64,000 nucleotides of DNA, from assembly GCA_963698165.1 (NCBI GenBank), contig CAVOPT010000006.1:1-64000 (forward strand), in the 5' to 3' direction. The notes under the pieces were generated by a model that saw only the letters and a program-made list of their open reading frames with translations, ran no database searches and had not been told where the DNA came from. The number at the start of each line of letters is the position of its first letter. Within the stretch, counting starts at the first letter, position 1. Made by a program: the position numbers and the translations under genes. This document shows positions 1 through 8,684 of the stretch, piece after piece. Source of the stretch: JAAYUJ01 sp963698165 (GTDB lineage: Bacteria; Desulfobacterota; Syntrophobacteria; Syntrophobacterales; Syntrophobacteraceae).

Positions 1-20
1 GTGATACGTACAGAGGAGAG
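1..20. repeat. Tail of dispersed repeat, copy 1
   Basis: The first 20 bases match the 3' ends of the two longer repeat copies at 5114-5215 and 7498-7599 (GTGATAC, two variable bases, ACAGAGGAGAG). Most of this copy lies outside the window. Confidence 0.6.
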
Positions 21-365
21 ATGTCTCAATTCGATCGGTGCAGCGTTCAAAATACAATAATCGACAATTTCGGGGATCCGGATATGGAGAATCATCGGTC
101 TCGTCAGGTCAAAGGCGACATTTCCAGCCATCCGGGGCTGTGAATGGCATTCGCCTTCTGCTTAGAAGATCCTGAGGGTATGGATCGTCGTTTTTGATGA
201 TTCTGCCATTTTCAAACCGACTTTTCTGCTTTCGCGGTTTTCTCGCGGTCACCAATTGGGGACGCTCATGACAGAAATTTGGTCCAACTGTACTTATCCC
301 GTCTTGATTTCGGCCTGGACTCTATCCCTTGATTTCCCTTAAACTGCCGTTCTGGAGGTTAGGAA
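21..365. other. Non-coding leader region
   Basis: No open frame with a ribosome binding site is visible. The segment ends in a clear Shine-Dalgarno (GGAGGTTAGG) for the permease gene at 366. Nothing else is recognised. Confidence 0.5.
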
Positions 366-1655
366 ATGCATCTTGGCCTGCCTAGCGCCACTGCCCTCGT
401 AATTGCAAGCATGATCGGATCTGGCGTCTTCTCCACCAGCGGGTTTCTTTTAGCTGACCTGAGGTCCCCATGGTATGTGCTGGCTGCCTGGGCGGTAGGG
501 GGTGTGCAGGCGGCGCTCGGTTCTCTTTGTTACGGCTCGCTTGCGCGCCGGATCCCCGAATCGGGGGGTGAGTATTGTTTCCTGTCTCGCACGCTGCATC
601 CAGCAGCCGGCTATGTTGCCGGCTGGATATCGATGCTGGTGGGTTTTTCGGCTCCACTGGCGGCTACTTCCATTGCATTCGGTAAGTACGCTCAACCCTG
701 GCTGGGGGGCGCTGCGCCGGTTCTTAGCGCTTCCGCTTTGATCCTGGCTCTTGGAGTAGTACACGCAGCCGAGGTCCGGCGCGGCGTACTGGTTCAAAAC
801 TGGGCGGTTTTCATAGAGGTAGTTCTAATTGTTGTGTTTGTCGGATTGGCCCTAGGTAGCATAAGACCGGTCGCGGCCGAGATCAGCACGCCTCCTTCGG
901 TTTCGGTTTTCGGCGTCTCATTGGTCTGGATTTCGTTTAGCTATTCCGGTTGGAATGCAGCGGTTTACATCGGAGGCGAAGTGCGGGACCCGCAACGAAA
1001 TCTGCCACGATCTCTGCTGTTGGGCACGATCATTGTGACGGTTCTATACCTGGCGCTCAATACCGTTTTTGTATTCAGCGCCCCTATACAGGATTTGGCG
1101 GGGCAGTTGGAAATAGGCCGAATAGCGGCGCGGGCGATCGGAGGGGTTTTCCTGGAGGAGGCCGTCGCGGTAATTATCACCCTCGTGCTTCTCAGCAGCG
1201 TCTCATCTCTCGTAATGGCCGGACCGCGAGTATGCGCCAAAATGGCTTCGGACGGCTACCTGCCCAAACGACTCGCCGCGAAGGATGGCCCGCCGAGGGT
1301 CGCAATCGCGCTTCAGTCGACTCTCGCGTTGCTTCTGCTTTGGACCTCTTCCTTCGAAGCATTGCTGACCTACATTGGATTTACGCTCAGCGTAAGCACG
1401 GCAGTGACCGTGGTTGCACTGCTCGTACTTCGAAGCCGCGAGGGAAATGGACTCCGCATACCGGGCTATCCTGTCGTCCCCTGGCTATTTCTGCTCGGGG
1501 TTGTCGCCATCACGGTGTTCGCCATGGCGCAGAGGCCCCTGGAGATCCTGGTGGGATTTGGGTCAATAGCGGCCGGCCTGATAGCCTGGTTTTTCAACCG
1601 TAATGCGATAGCAAGCAGGAACACCGCGGTTACAAAGGCACGCATTGCTCCATGA
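366..1655 (+). CDS. APC-family amino acid permease
   Basis: This is a polytopic inner-membrane transporter of the amino acid-polyamine-organocation superfamily, expected to take up an amino acid or related amine. The family hallmark is the glycine-rich first helix near residues 11-25 (ALVIASMIGSGVFSTSG), followed by about eleven further hydrophobic segments. At 429 residues it has the usual length. The ATG at 366 has a strong GGAGG 8 to 12 bases upstream. It converges on the minus-strand methyltransferase gene, only 20 bp away. The substrate cannot be told from sequence alone, and no metabolic partner lies beside it. Confidence 0.85.
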   Translation: MHLGLPSATALVIASMIGSGVFSTSGFLLADLRSPWYVLAAWAVGGVQAALGSLCYGSLARRIPESGGEYCFLSRTLHPAAGYVAGWISMLVGFSAPLAATSIAFGKYAQPWLGGAAPVLSASALILALGVVHAAEVRRGVLVQNWAVFIEVVLIVVFVGLALGSIRPVAAEISTPPSVSVFGVSLVWISFSYSGWNAAVYIGGEVRDPQRNLPRSLLLGTIIVTVLYLALNTVFVFSAPIQDLAGQLEIGRIAARAIGGVFLEEAVAVIITLVLLSSVSSLVMAGPRVCAKMASDGYLPKRLAAKDGPPRVAIALQSTLALLLLWTSSFEALLTYIGFTLSVSTAVTVVALLVLRSREGNGLRIPGYPVVPWLFLLGVVAITVFAMAQRPLEILVGFGSIAAGLIAWFFNRNAIASRNTAVTKARIAP

Positions 1656-1678
1656 GGGGCTGAAGCAACTGGCCCTCA
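1653..1678. terminator. Possible bidirectional terminator between convergent genes
   Basis: TGAGGG (1653-1658) pairs with CCCTCA (1673-1678), followed by TTTTACTTTT on the plus strand. The hairpin covers both stop codons of the converging genes. The stem is short, so this is tentative. Confidence 0.35.
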
Positions 1679-2620
1679 TTTTACTTTTGGCCCGGCGTAG
1701 ACATTGTCAAGCTTCAGCCTATTTAACAATTCCTGGTATTCTGCTGATCCTTCCACTTCCATTGTGAAGCCCAACCTACGGTTTATCAGTGTATCCTCGA
1801 CCATGGAAATCTCCTTCGCAGTAAGTGCTATTTCCCGGTTGCCATTCGAGGCATCGAAAAGCTTTTTAGGTTTCCAGTAATAGATGTATGGTCCCAGGCG
1901 GGAGCATTCCAATTGACTGGCAACCTTTTGAACGAAGCCAAAGGATGAATCACAATGGCTAGAGGCTCTCCTGATGATCAACTGATAGTCCTTTACAACC
2001 ACCTGAAATTCATCGTTCATTAGGTTTTGGAAAACATCAAGAGCGAAGGCAGGCCGCATTTCCGTTGGAATTGGATGTGGCCAGTCATAGTCGTCGAATA
2101 TCATGAGTCCACCTTCTTTGAGAAGGTCCCATGCAGACACAGCGTCTATGAGGACGCTCTTGCTCGAATGATCGCCGTCAACATAGATAAGATCGAAGCT
2201 GTTCAACGGGAGCTCCCTGAGTTTCTCGCGTGAACTTCCCTTGATTACCGTGACCTTGGCTTCATGTCCTGAGCGGCGCAGGTTTTGGCGAAAAGTCACT
2301 TCAGGATCATTGCCCAGATATATTTCGAAGGTGTCGATTGCAGTAGCCTTGCTGGAGGGATCGTAAAGAATGTTGTCCATGACCCAGAAAAATGAGCGTC
2401 CCTCATAGACGCCGATTTCCAGGTACCTGAGATTTGGCTTACCCTTCAGTTCCTCAAGGACCTTTGTCCAAATGGAGATGTTCGTTGAAAACCAGTCGGA
2501 AGTGAAGGTGTATTCTTCAGCGGGTTTGGTGACACTTTCAGGCCCCACGGCCAGAACGGCGCATGAAAAAAACAGTATCAGACCGAATGCCATTGTCGCA
2601 CACAATTGGTGTCTTTCCAT
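1676..2620 (-). CDS. Secreted or membrane-tethered class I SAM-dependent methyltransferase
   Basis: Predicted methyltransferase of the Methyltransf_24 type (314 aa). The Rossmann motif I is LEIGVYEGRSF near residue 67, and a later acidic stretch reads DLIYVDGDHSS, then GGLMIFDDYDW. Before this fold lies an N-terminal hydrophobic segment, FGLILFFSCAVLA, that looks like a signal peptide or anchor, which is odd for a SAM enzyme. The ATG at 2620 is chosen because GGAGG lies 8 bases upstream; a longer frame to 2710 lacks such a site. The substrate is unknown. It neighbours another SAM-fold membrane protein at 3236, which may indicate a shared surface-modification role, but the two are not clearly one operon. 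Confidence 0.7.
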   Translation of the reverse strand: MERHQLCATMAFGLILFFSCAVLAVGPESVTKPAEEYTFTSDWFSTNISIWTKVLEELKGKPNLRYLEIGVYEGRSFFWVMDNILYDPSSKATAIDTFEIYLGNDPEVTFRQNLRRSGHEAKVTVIKGSSREKLRELPLNSFDLIYVDGDHSSKSVLIDAVSAWDLLKEGGLMIFDDYDWPHPIPTEMRPAFALDVFQNLMNDEFQVVVKDYQLIIRRASSHCDSSFGFVQKVASQLECSRLGPYIYYWKPKKLFDASNGNREIALTAKEISMVEDTLINRRLGFTMEVEGSAEYQELLNRLKLDNVYAGPKVK

Positions 2621-3180
2621 CTCTGAAACCTCCAAGGCATTTTGGTGACTTCCAAATCGAGTACATACATTTTTCGACGTCAATGAGAGCACCGAGATGG
2701 GGAGCCTCAAACTGATTTGGCCGGATGAACAAGCCCTTGCGGGAGACTATTGAATGTCAATGGCCCTAGAATGTCAATGAAAACCAAGTCGCATGACGAT
2801 GAAGCCCATTTCGAAATGCTCTACCTTTCGATTCTTCCACTTTTGGGCCTACTCTGGCACAAGACTTGGGAATGTTCCGGACAATGCTGGGAGATATTCG
2901 GGTTTGGACGTAAAGAAAATCCTGAGGTCTTATTCCGCAAAGTGGTTTGTTTTCGCTAAGGAAGGAGAGCGTGCTCTCCGTTACGGCTGACAATCTGACG
3001 CATTGGGTGACCATCTGCAAATGGATTGAGGAGAGTGGTTTTCCCGCCAAAGAACTGGACAGCGCCTGAGAAGTGGATGGGACATGATCATTGACTGGCA
3101 ACAGAGTCAATTTAAGGTCGTGGATGGGGAATGAAATGTGAACGACTTTTGAACTTGGCTAGCGGACCACGCACAAGAAC
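2621..3180. other. Non-coding spacer
   Basis: Only short open frames without ribosome binding sites are present on either strand. No repeat or motif is recognised until the duplicated segment begins near 3181. Confidence 0.5.
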
Positions 3181-4277
3181 ACAGAGGAGTGTTTGGTCGA
3201 GCTCTTCCTGAAATCTAATCGAAAGTATTCGATCGTTAAAACGGCTTCACGACGCCCAAGTCTGCCAAAGTTCCCACTCGTTGGTCCGAATAGACGTCCT
3301 CACCCATCTCGAGGCCTTCTTCTACCAGGTCGTAATCCTTGGCGGAAGGGCCGGTAAATTCGCCATCCGACATATAGAGACAGCCAGACCTAAGTGCAGT
3401 TTCTATCTTTTGATTATTATTCCTGTAAATATATTTAAAAGACAGCCGGGTTGTATTCCATGAGAGACCCTTTCCGAGGAGCATGACGACTCCGTTTGGA
3501 CTCATTATCCTTTTTACCTGTTCGAAAAACTCTACGGTAAAAAAACCGATTGCATAGGGGTCCTCCATGGTGTGGTCCATGGCGATGATATCGTACTTTT
3601 CTTCTGCAAATCTGATATACCCGCGAAAATCATCGATGATGTTACGCGCTTTTGGCGAATTCCTGACATATTTCAGCTCGTCCGGAAAAAATATACTTGC
3701 CGCTTCGACCACGGGTTCGCAGTTTTCGACTATATCCAGGCGCTTGACCATTGGGGACTTTAGGAATGCCATGGCGGTAACACCACTCCCGTATCCCAGA
3801 AGCAGAACCTTTGCAGGTCGGTTCACAATGCCGAGGCTGGTTTCGGCCCACTGTTCATGGATTCTCCGGTCGATCGGGAGGTTAAAACTCTGGTGAACGT
3901 TGTTGACTTTCAGGTCTATGGGTTCGCCGTCCAGCTTGAAGTTGCTTTCCTTGCCGCCCAAGGCAAAGTGCTTGTACCGTGCTTCGGGTTCGCTGAGCTT
4001 CCAAACTTCGACGACTCCAAATTCGCTGTCCTTGCTGAAGAGTAGGTTCTTCGAGGGAAAGAGCACATCGGCGAAATCCCCCTGGATAAGTGCAACAGCT
4101 GCGGTGATTATCAGCCCCACCACGATTTTTCGCATCATATTCATGCGAGGAGACATTGTATACAGCGCAATGCCGGCAAAAGCCACGGCGGAGAGGTAGG
4201 TGGATCGTATACCCCAGAGGGGGACGAGGATGATCCCGTGAGCCAGTCCGCCCACCACGCTGCCCAAGGTGCTGAAT
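3181..4277. repeat. Source copy of a 1.1-kb segmental duplication
   Basis: This segment covers the 3' two-thirds of the gene at 3236-4711 plus its downstream flank. It is repeated at 7590-8684 with high identity by eye. Homology stops abruptly at the shared bases GCTGAAT in both copies. Confidence 0.85.
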
Positions 4278-4711
4278 GCATAAATATAGGTGACGAACCT
4301 CTCACCCCTCCAATGCATGATTTTGACGCTGATCGCATAGGCAAGGCCAGCCAGAAGTGAAGGCGTGAATACGGAGACAATGAAGTAGACGCGGACGAGA
4401 TTTGGCTGCTGGGAGTGATAGATGAAGTACTTTTTGGAGATGCAGAATAGGACGATGAACAGTATGTTAAGCAATTGGATGAACGCAAATCGTTGTCTAG
4501 CTTCTTTTTCATCCTCCACATTGAAATTTCTCCAGGTTCCCAGGTAGGCTCCCAATGTGAGACCCACCAAAAAGACAGATATTATTATGGCATTGGAGGC
4601 CGCGGTCGATCCGAAGATGTAGACAAACTCTCTCAGAAGTGAAAGCTCAAGGAGCAGCGAGACAACTCCGGCAGAAAAAATTGAGATAAAGATCATCCAT
4701 ATTTCTCTCAT
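3236..4711 (-). CDS. Membrane-embedded spermidine synthase-like protein
   Basis: A 491-residue protein with an N-terminal membrane domain of about six to seven helices (residues 5-215) and a C-terminal spermidine/spermine synthase-like Rossmann domain. The SAM-type nucleotide loop is KVLLLGYGSGVTAM near residue 300, and the catalytic-region acidic motif is IIAMDHTMEDP. Such fused membrane aminopropyltransferase-like proteins are widespread, but few have a proven substrate. The ATG at 4711 has GAGGTG just upstream. A truncated, frameshifted paralogue lies at 7644-8684, so this appears to be the functional copy. Polyamine synthesis is possible but unproven; other SAM or dcSAM chemistry cannot be excluded. 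Confidence 0.75.
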   Translation of the reverse strand: MREIWMIFISIFSAGVVSLLLELSLLREFVYIFGSTAASNAIIISVFLVGLTLGAYLGTWRNFNVEDEKEARQRFAFIQLLNILFIVLFCISKKYFIYHSQQPNLVRVYFIVSVFTPSLLAGLAYAISVKIMHWRGERFVTYIYAFSTLGSVVGGLAHGIILVPLWGIRSTYLSAVAFAGIALYTMSPRMNMMRKIVVGLIITAAVALIQGDFADVLFPSKNLLFSKDSEFGVVEVWKLSEPEARYKHFALGGKESNFKLDGEPIDLKVNNVHQSFNLPIDRRIHEQWAETSLGIVNRPAKVLLLGYGSGVTAMAFLKSPMVKRLDIVENCEPVVEAASIFFPDELKYVRNSPKARNIIDDFRGYIRFAEEKYDIIAMDHTMEDPYAIGFFTVEFFEQVKRIMSPNGVVMLLGKGLSWNTTRLSFKYIYRNNNQKIETALRSGCLYMSDGEFTGPSAKDYDLVEEGLEMGEDVYSDQRVGTLADLGVVKPF

Positions 4712-5113
4712 CCGGCACCTCTTTGGCCATGATCTTCAAATAAACAAGCCGATATGAGAATCTATCTAAATTAGAGCGCCGCTGCAACTGTCAAAATATG
4801 GTGACGCTCCCGACCTTTGGTGTGAATGACTGTCATGTCCGGTTAAAGCCAACAATGAATAATCGGGGCACACAAGAAGCATCGGCTTGATATTGCCTCC
4901 GACAGTGCACTAGCTATGCCGGTCCCGAAAGGGTTTAGCCGAAGGCGTTCATCAGCCACCGCAAATAGAGGACCCGCATGCATCGACCAATTTGCACGAC
5001 TTAACGCATACAACTGGGCCTTGATGTGCACTGGACTGCAAGAGTTCTTGCCACTGTATTTAGCAAATAGCCAAAGCTCCGCGGTAGACAAGAAAGTTGC
5101 ACGTTTCGACAGC
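4712..5113. other. Non-coding spacer
   Basis: About 400 bases upstream of the spermidine-synthase-like gene. No credible coding frame, hairpin or repeat is seen. Confidence 0.45.
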
Positions 5114-5215
5114 TTGCCAACGTAGTGAACTTCAAGGCAAGGGTGTCGCACAACGCAGAATAATCCGAATATAGAAAGTGCTTGAGGGATCCCCAGTGAT
5201 ACGCACAGAGGAGAG
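5114..5215. repeat. Dispersed ~100-bp repeat, copy 2
   Basis: Aligns along its whole length with 7498-7599, with roughly 13 differences by eye, and its last 20 bases match the window start. It lies just upstream of a transposase remnant, so it may be an insertion-sequence end. That link is inferred from position only. Confidence 0.75.
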
Positions 5216-5306
5216 GTGTTGAATTGCTTGCCATCTCGTTAGCTGACAACTTAGCCTCCGCTTGAATTGCAGATTCTTGGTCGTGATGACTTGATACGGC
5301 CATGAG

Positions 5307-5495
5307 ATGAAGATCATCAGCCTCCTTCATCAACCCGACGTCACAGAAGGCATCCTCCGCCATGTGGGGTTGTGGAAGCAAAACCTGGGTCCTTTTGAGG
5401 CAAAAACGAAAGCGCCTGCGGATGGGCCGGTTGTCCTCGAGGATTTTGACGATGGCTGGCCCGGGTATGAAGAGCCCGTCATCATCTACCACTGA
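5307..5495 (+). pseudogene. C-terminal remnant of a transposase
   Basis: The frame reads YGHEMKIISLLHQPDVTEGI then LRHVGLWKQ. This resembles the tail that follows the zinc-ribbon in IS91-type and related transposases (CPxCGxxMKIIS... LxHLGLW). Only about 62 residues remain, and no upstream catalytic domain is present. The frame ends at a normal stop. The assignment rests on recalled family similarity and should be tested with a profile search. Confidence 0.45.
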
Positions 5496-5754
5496 ATTTC
5501 GACGCTGGAGACAGCCCCCACCAGCCACCACAGGAGCAGTTTGCCCTCAAATCCGGGCAAACACCCTCTTTCAAGCCCTCCGCAAGCAAGACAACGTGCC
5601 CAAGACCAATTTGCGCCGAGCTGCCCATCATGCCCACCATCACGGTTCACACCGTGGTGGTTCTTGTCTTCGCATACCAAGAAATCGGCACAAGTATGTC
5701 CTTGACAGAATCGACGACACCGGCTACCCGAAAAGACTCAAAAAGCGATTTCTT

Positions 5755-5917
5755 CCTAAATTGAGCGATTCACTCTCTGAAAGCCCTTAGAAAATGCCTT
5801 GCCATGCGGGCGGGGATAAACCCCGCCCCTACGATGTGGGTTAAAGGACATTTTCGTAGGGGAGGGCTTTACGCCCTCCCGCAGTGACAAGCATGCTGGA
5901 AAATCGCTCACTTTAGG
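5755..5917. mobile_element. MITE-like element with terminal inverted repeats and 5-bp target duplication
   Basis: The element is 163 bp. It is bounded by CCTAAATTGAGCGATT (5755-5770) and, inverted, CCTAAAGTGAGCGATT (5902-5917), which differ at one base. TTCTT immediately flanks both ends (5750-5754 and 5918-5922), as expected of a target-site duplication. It has no coding capacity and contains two internal palindromes. This is consistent with a non-autonomous transposable element. Confidence 0.7.
5806..5882. repeat. Paired REP-like GC-rich palindromes
   Basis: Unit 5806-5834 (GCGGGCGGGG, ATAAA, CCCCGCCCC, TACGA) and unit 5854-5882 (TCGTAGGGGAGGG, CTTTAC, GCCCTCCCGC) are inverted versions of one motif, separated by 19 bases. 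This family of short palindromes is common between genes in many environmental bacteria. Here the pair sits inside the MITE-like element. Confidence 0.7.
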
Positions 5918-6046
5918 TTCTTATCACCTCACCTCACCTGACGCTTGGTGGGTCCGAAGACCAAAAGAAGCAGGCCGGAGGCAGGGCAGCCGTCTTGCGG
6001 CATCAATCCTCAGAACCGGTTTTGGCATTCAACGAAAGGATGACAC
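5918..6046. promoter_or_regulatory. Upstream region of the PPOX-type gene
   Basis: A short spacer holding a GAAAGGATG ribosome binding site before the ATG at 6047. No clear -35/-10 pair is seen. Confidence 0.3.
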
Positions 6047-6451
6047 ATGGCAAAGATACCCAAAGAAGTGCAGGAGTTTGTGAAGAACAAACTGGCATGG
6101 GTTGCTACGGCGTCGCCCGATGGCGTACCCAATACCACACCGAAGGGAAGCGTCCAGGTAATTGACGACGAGCATCTGGTCTTCGCCGATCTGTTTTCTC
6201 TCAAAACCCGCGATAACCTGCAGAAAAATCCCAAGGTGGCCGTGACCATCATAGATCAGGAGAAGTACAAAGGCTATCAGTTCAAAGGCTCTGCTCAACT
6301 GGTTGATTCGGGTCCTATATTCGATCAGATGGTGGAGCAATTGAAGAAGGCACCGATGCAATTGCCACACCCGAAATATGTGGTGATCATCACCGTCGAT
6401 TCCGTCTACGATCAATCCGTGGGTCCCAAAGCGGGTCAACAGATTGTCTAA
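6047..6451 (+). CDS. Pyridoxamine 5'-phosphate oxidase-like FMN-binding protein
   Basis: A 134-residue split-barrel flavoprotein of the PNPOx-like/general stress family. The N-terminal pattern LAWVATASPDGVPNTTPKGS followed by LVFADLFSLKTRDNLQKNPK is characteristic of small FMN-binding members. These commonly act as flavin or F420-dependent reductases, or as heme or pyridoxamine-related enzymes of uncertain substrate. The true PdxH role is unlikely because the protein is short and lacks the PdxH C-terminal region. It stands alone, 288 bp upstream of the isochorismatase-type gene. Confidence 0.8.
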   Translation: MAKIPKEVQEFVKNKLAWVATASPDGVPNTTPKGSVQVIDDEHLVFADLFSLKTRDNLQKNPKVAVTIIDQEKYKGYQFKGSAQLVDSGPIFDQMVEQLKKAPMQLPHPKYVVIITVDSVYDQSVGPKAGQQIV

Positions 6452-6739
6452 CCTATCGGGGACAACGTGGACTGGCAAAGCGTTGGCAATTGGCTGTCCT
6501 TTGATTCCCTGTCAGAATTTTCGGCGGAGATTCTTGAAGGTTCATGCCGCGCTTGGAAGAGACACTGGGGTTACCGTGATGTGTGAAGCGGTGTGCCATG
6601 GCCCGGCACACTGCCTCAGGCTCGGTGACGAAAAGGGCAGAAGGATATCTCGGAAGCCAGGTGTTGGTCAAAACGAAAGCAAGAAAGGACCTCGCCAGCG
6701 GATTTCTAAAGCAGCTTCACCGCATGAGGGGAGGGGAGC

Positions 6740-7294
6740 ATGCGCCATGAATTTGTCGCGACCGCTGAAGACAGTCTGCTCCTGATCGTAGATGTTCAGG
6801 AAGCGATGGCGAAGGTCATGGGGCGGATGGAGGCTACGGTCCATAGGATCAATCAATTGATCGAGTCCGCCCGAGTGCTGGATATTCCAGTTTTGCTTAC
6901 CGAGCAGTACCGGAAGGGACTCGGCGCCACCGTCGTGGAAGTGAAGGTGGACCTTGCGGCGAACCCCGCTTTCCACAAGGAACATTTCAGCGCTTGCCTG
7001 GAAGACGGCTTCCTCGAGACCGTCCGCCGGTTCGACCGAGGCAAAATTGTCATTGCGGGCATGGAAACTCATGTCTGTGTGCTGCAGACAGCGTTGGACC
7101 TGATCGCGTCCGGATATCAGGTGCACTTAGTGAGGAACGGTGTTGCGTCCAGGTTCAAGGAGGATTGGGAGACTGCCGTGGAGCTTCTGCGGGACGCGGG
7201 TGCAGTCATCACCACCGCCGAGATCGTCATTTTTCAGTGGGCCCGTCGCGCTAATACCGAGCGGTTCAAAAGGCTGTTACCGATCGTGAAGTAG
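6740..7294 (+). CDS. Isochorismatase-family cysteine hydrolase
   Basis: A 184-residue alpha/beta hydrolase of the isochorismatase/nicotinamidase-like superfamily. The expected catalytic triad is visible: Asp18 in LLIVDVQ, Lys80 in FHKEHFS and Cys113 in METHVCV. The cis-peptide region GMETHVCVLQTA is typical. The ATG at 6740 is preceded by GGGGAGGGGAGC. Substrate is unknown; such enzymes hydrolyse amides or vinyl ethers, and single-gene context gives no hint. It is probably cytoplasmic since no signal peptide is seen. Confidence 0.85.
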   Translation: MRHEFVATAEDSLLLIVDVQEAMAKVMGRMEATVHRINQLIESARVLDIPVLLTEQYRKGLGATVVEVKVDLAANPAFHKEHFSACLEDGFLETVRRFDRGKIVIAGMETHVCVLQTALDLIASGYQVHLVRNGVASRFKEDWETAVELLRDAGAVITTAEIVIFQWARRANTERFKRLLPIVK

Positions 7295-7497
7295 AAAAAG
7301 ACAGGAAATGAGCGTCGCGCACCTCTGGGATGACGATCGACGCCGCATCGTGTTTCGCTGGGGAGGAACCGGGCCGATCCCAGTGGCCCCTATTTCTCCG
7401 CTCCCATCGTTCATCCTTTTTGGCTCACAGATTACTGTAAATGCGTGTCCAAGAAAATCGGCTCCGGTATAACTTGACTACTGCGTCTCAATCTTGT
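7295..7497. other. Non-coding spacer
   Basis: No gene or clear signal between the hydrolase and the dispersed repeat. Confidence 0.4.
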
Positions 7498-7599
7498 TTG
7501 CCAATGTGGTGAACTTCAAGACAAGCGTGTCACACAACGGAGAATGATCCGAATATGGAAAGTGCTGGACGGATCCTCAGTGATACATACAGAGGAGAG
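7498..7599. repeat. Dispersed ~100-bp repeat, copy 3
   Basis: Full-length partner of 5114-5215. It abuts the second copy of the duplicated segment, which begins near 7590, suggesting the repeat took part in the rearrangement. Confidence 0.75.
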
Positions 7600-7643
7600 T
7601 TGTGCCGAACTCTTCCTAAATTCTAATCGAGAATGTTCAGGCT

Positions 7644-8684
7644 TCAAAATGGCTGTACGGCACCGAAATCCGCCAACGTTCCCACTCGTTGGTCCGAATA
7701 GACGTCCTCATCCATCTTGAGACCCTCTTCTACCAGCACGTAATCCTTGGCAGCAGGGCCTGTAAATTCGTCGTCCGACAGATAGAGGCAACCCGACCTG
7801 AGCGCAATTTCTATATTTGGATTCTTGTTCTTGTAGATGTATTTGAAGGAAAGCCGGGTAGTATTCCAGGAAAGACCCTTTCCGAGGAGCATGACGACTC
7901 CGTTTGGATTCGTGATCCTTTTTATCTGCTCGAAAAACTCTACCGTAAAAAACCCGATTGCATAGGGGTCCTCCATGGTGTGGTCCATGGCAACGATATC
8001 GTACTTTTCTTCCGCGAATCTGACATACCCGGGAAAACATCGATAATGTTGCGCGCCTTCGGCGAGTTCTCGACATATTCCATCTCGTCGGGAAAAAATA
8101 TGCTTGCCGCTTCGACCACGGGTTCGCAGTTTTCGACTATATCCAGGCGCTCGACCATTGGGGACTTGAGAAATGCCATGGCAGTAACACCACTCCCGTA
8201 TCCTAGAAGCAGGACCTTTGCAGGTCGGTTCACAATGCCGAGGCTGGTTTCGGCCCACTGTTCATGAATTCTTCGGTCGATCGGGAGGTTAAAACTCTGG
8301 TGTACGTTGTTGACTTTCAGGTCTATAGGTTCACCGTCCACCTTGAAGTTGCTTTCCTTGCCGCCCAGGGCGAGGTGCTTGTACCGCGCTTCGGGATCGC
8401 TGAGATTCCAAACTTCGACGACTCCAAATTCGCTGTCCTTGCTGAAGAGAAGGTTCTTCGAAGGAAAGAGCACATCGGCGAAATCCCCCTGGATAAGTGC
8501 AACAGCTGCGGTGATTACCAGCCCCACCACGATTTTTCGCGTCAGGTTCATGCGAGGAGACATTGTATACAGCGCAATGCCGGCAAAAGCCACGGCGGAG
8601 AGATAAGTGGATCGCATGCCCCAGAGGGGGACGAGGAGGATCCCGTGAGCCAGTCCGCCCACCACACTGCCCAAGGTGCTGAAT
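7644..8684 (-). pseudogene. Truncated, frameshifted copy of the spermidine synthase-like gene
   Basis: The predicted product is nearly identical to the C-terminal two-thirds of the protein encoded at 3236-4711. The first ~144 residues are missing because homology ends at 8684. A one-base deletion near 8037-8039 (GGGAAAACATCG versus GCGAAAATCATCG in the intact copy) splits the remaining frame into 8725-7940 and 8258-7644. No start codon or ribosome binding site is left, so it is not expected to make a functional protein. Divergence from the intact copy is modest, implying a fairly recent duplication. Confidence 0.85.

Noticed and set aside
6452..6739. A gene between the PPOX-type and isochorismatase genes
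   Set aside because: The open frame overlaps both flanks, has no ribosome site and no family similarity.
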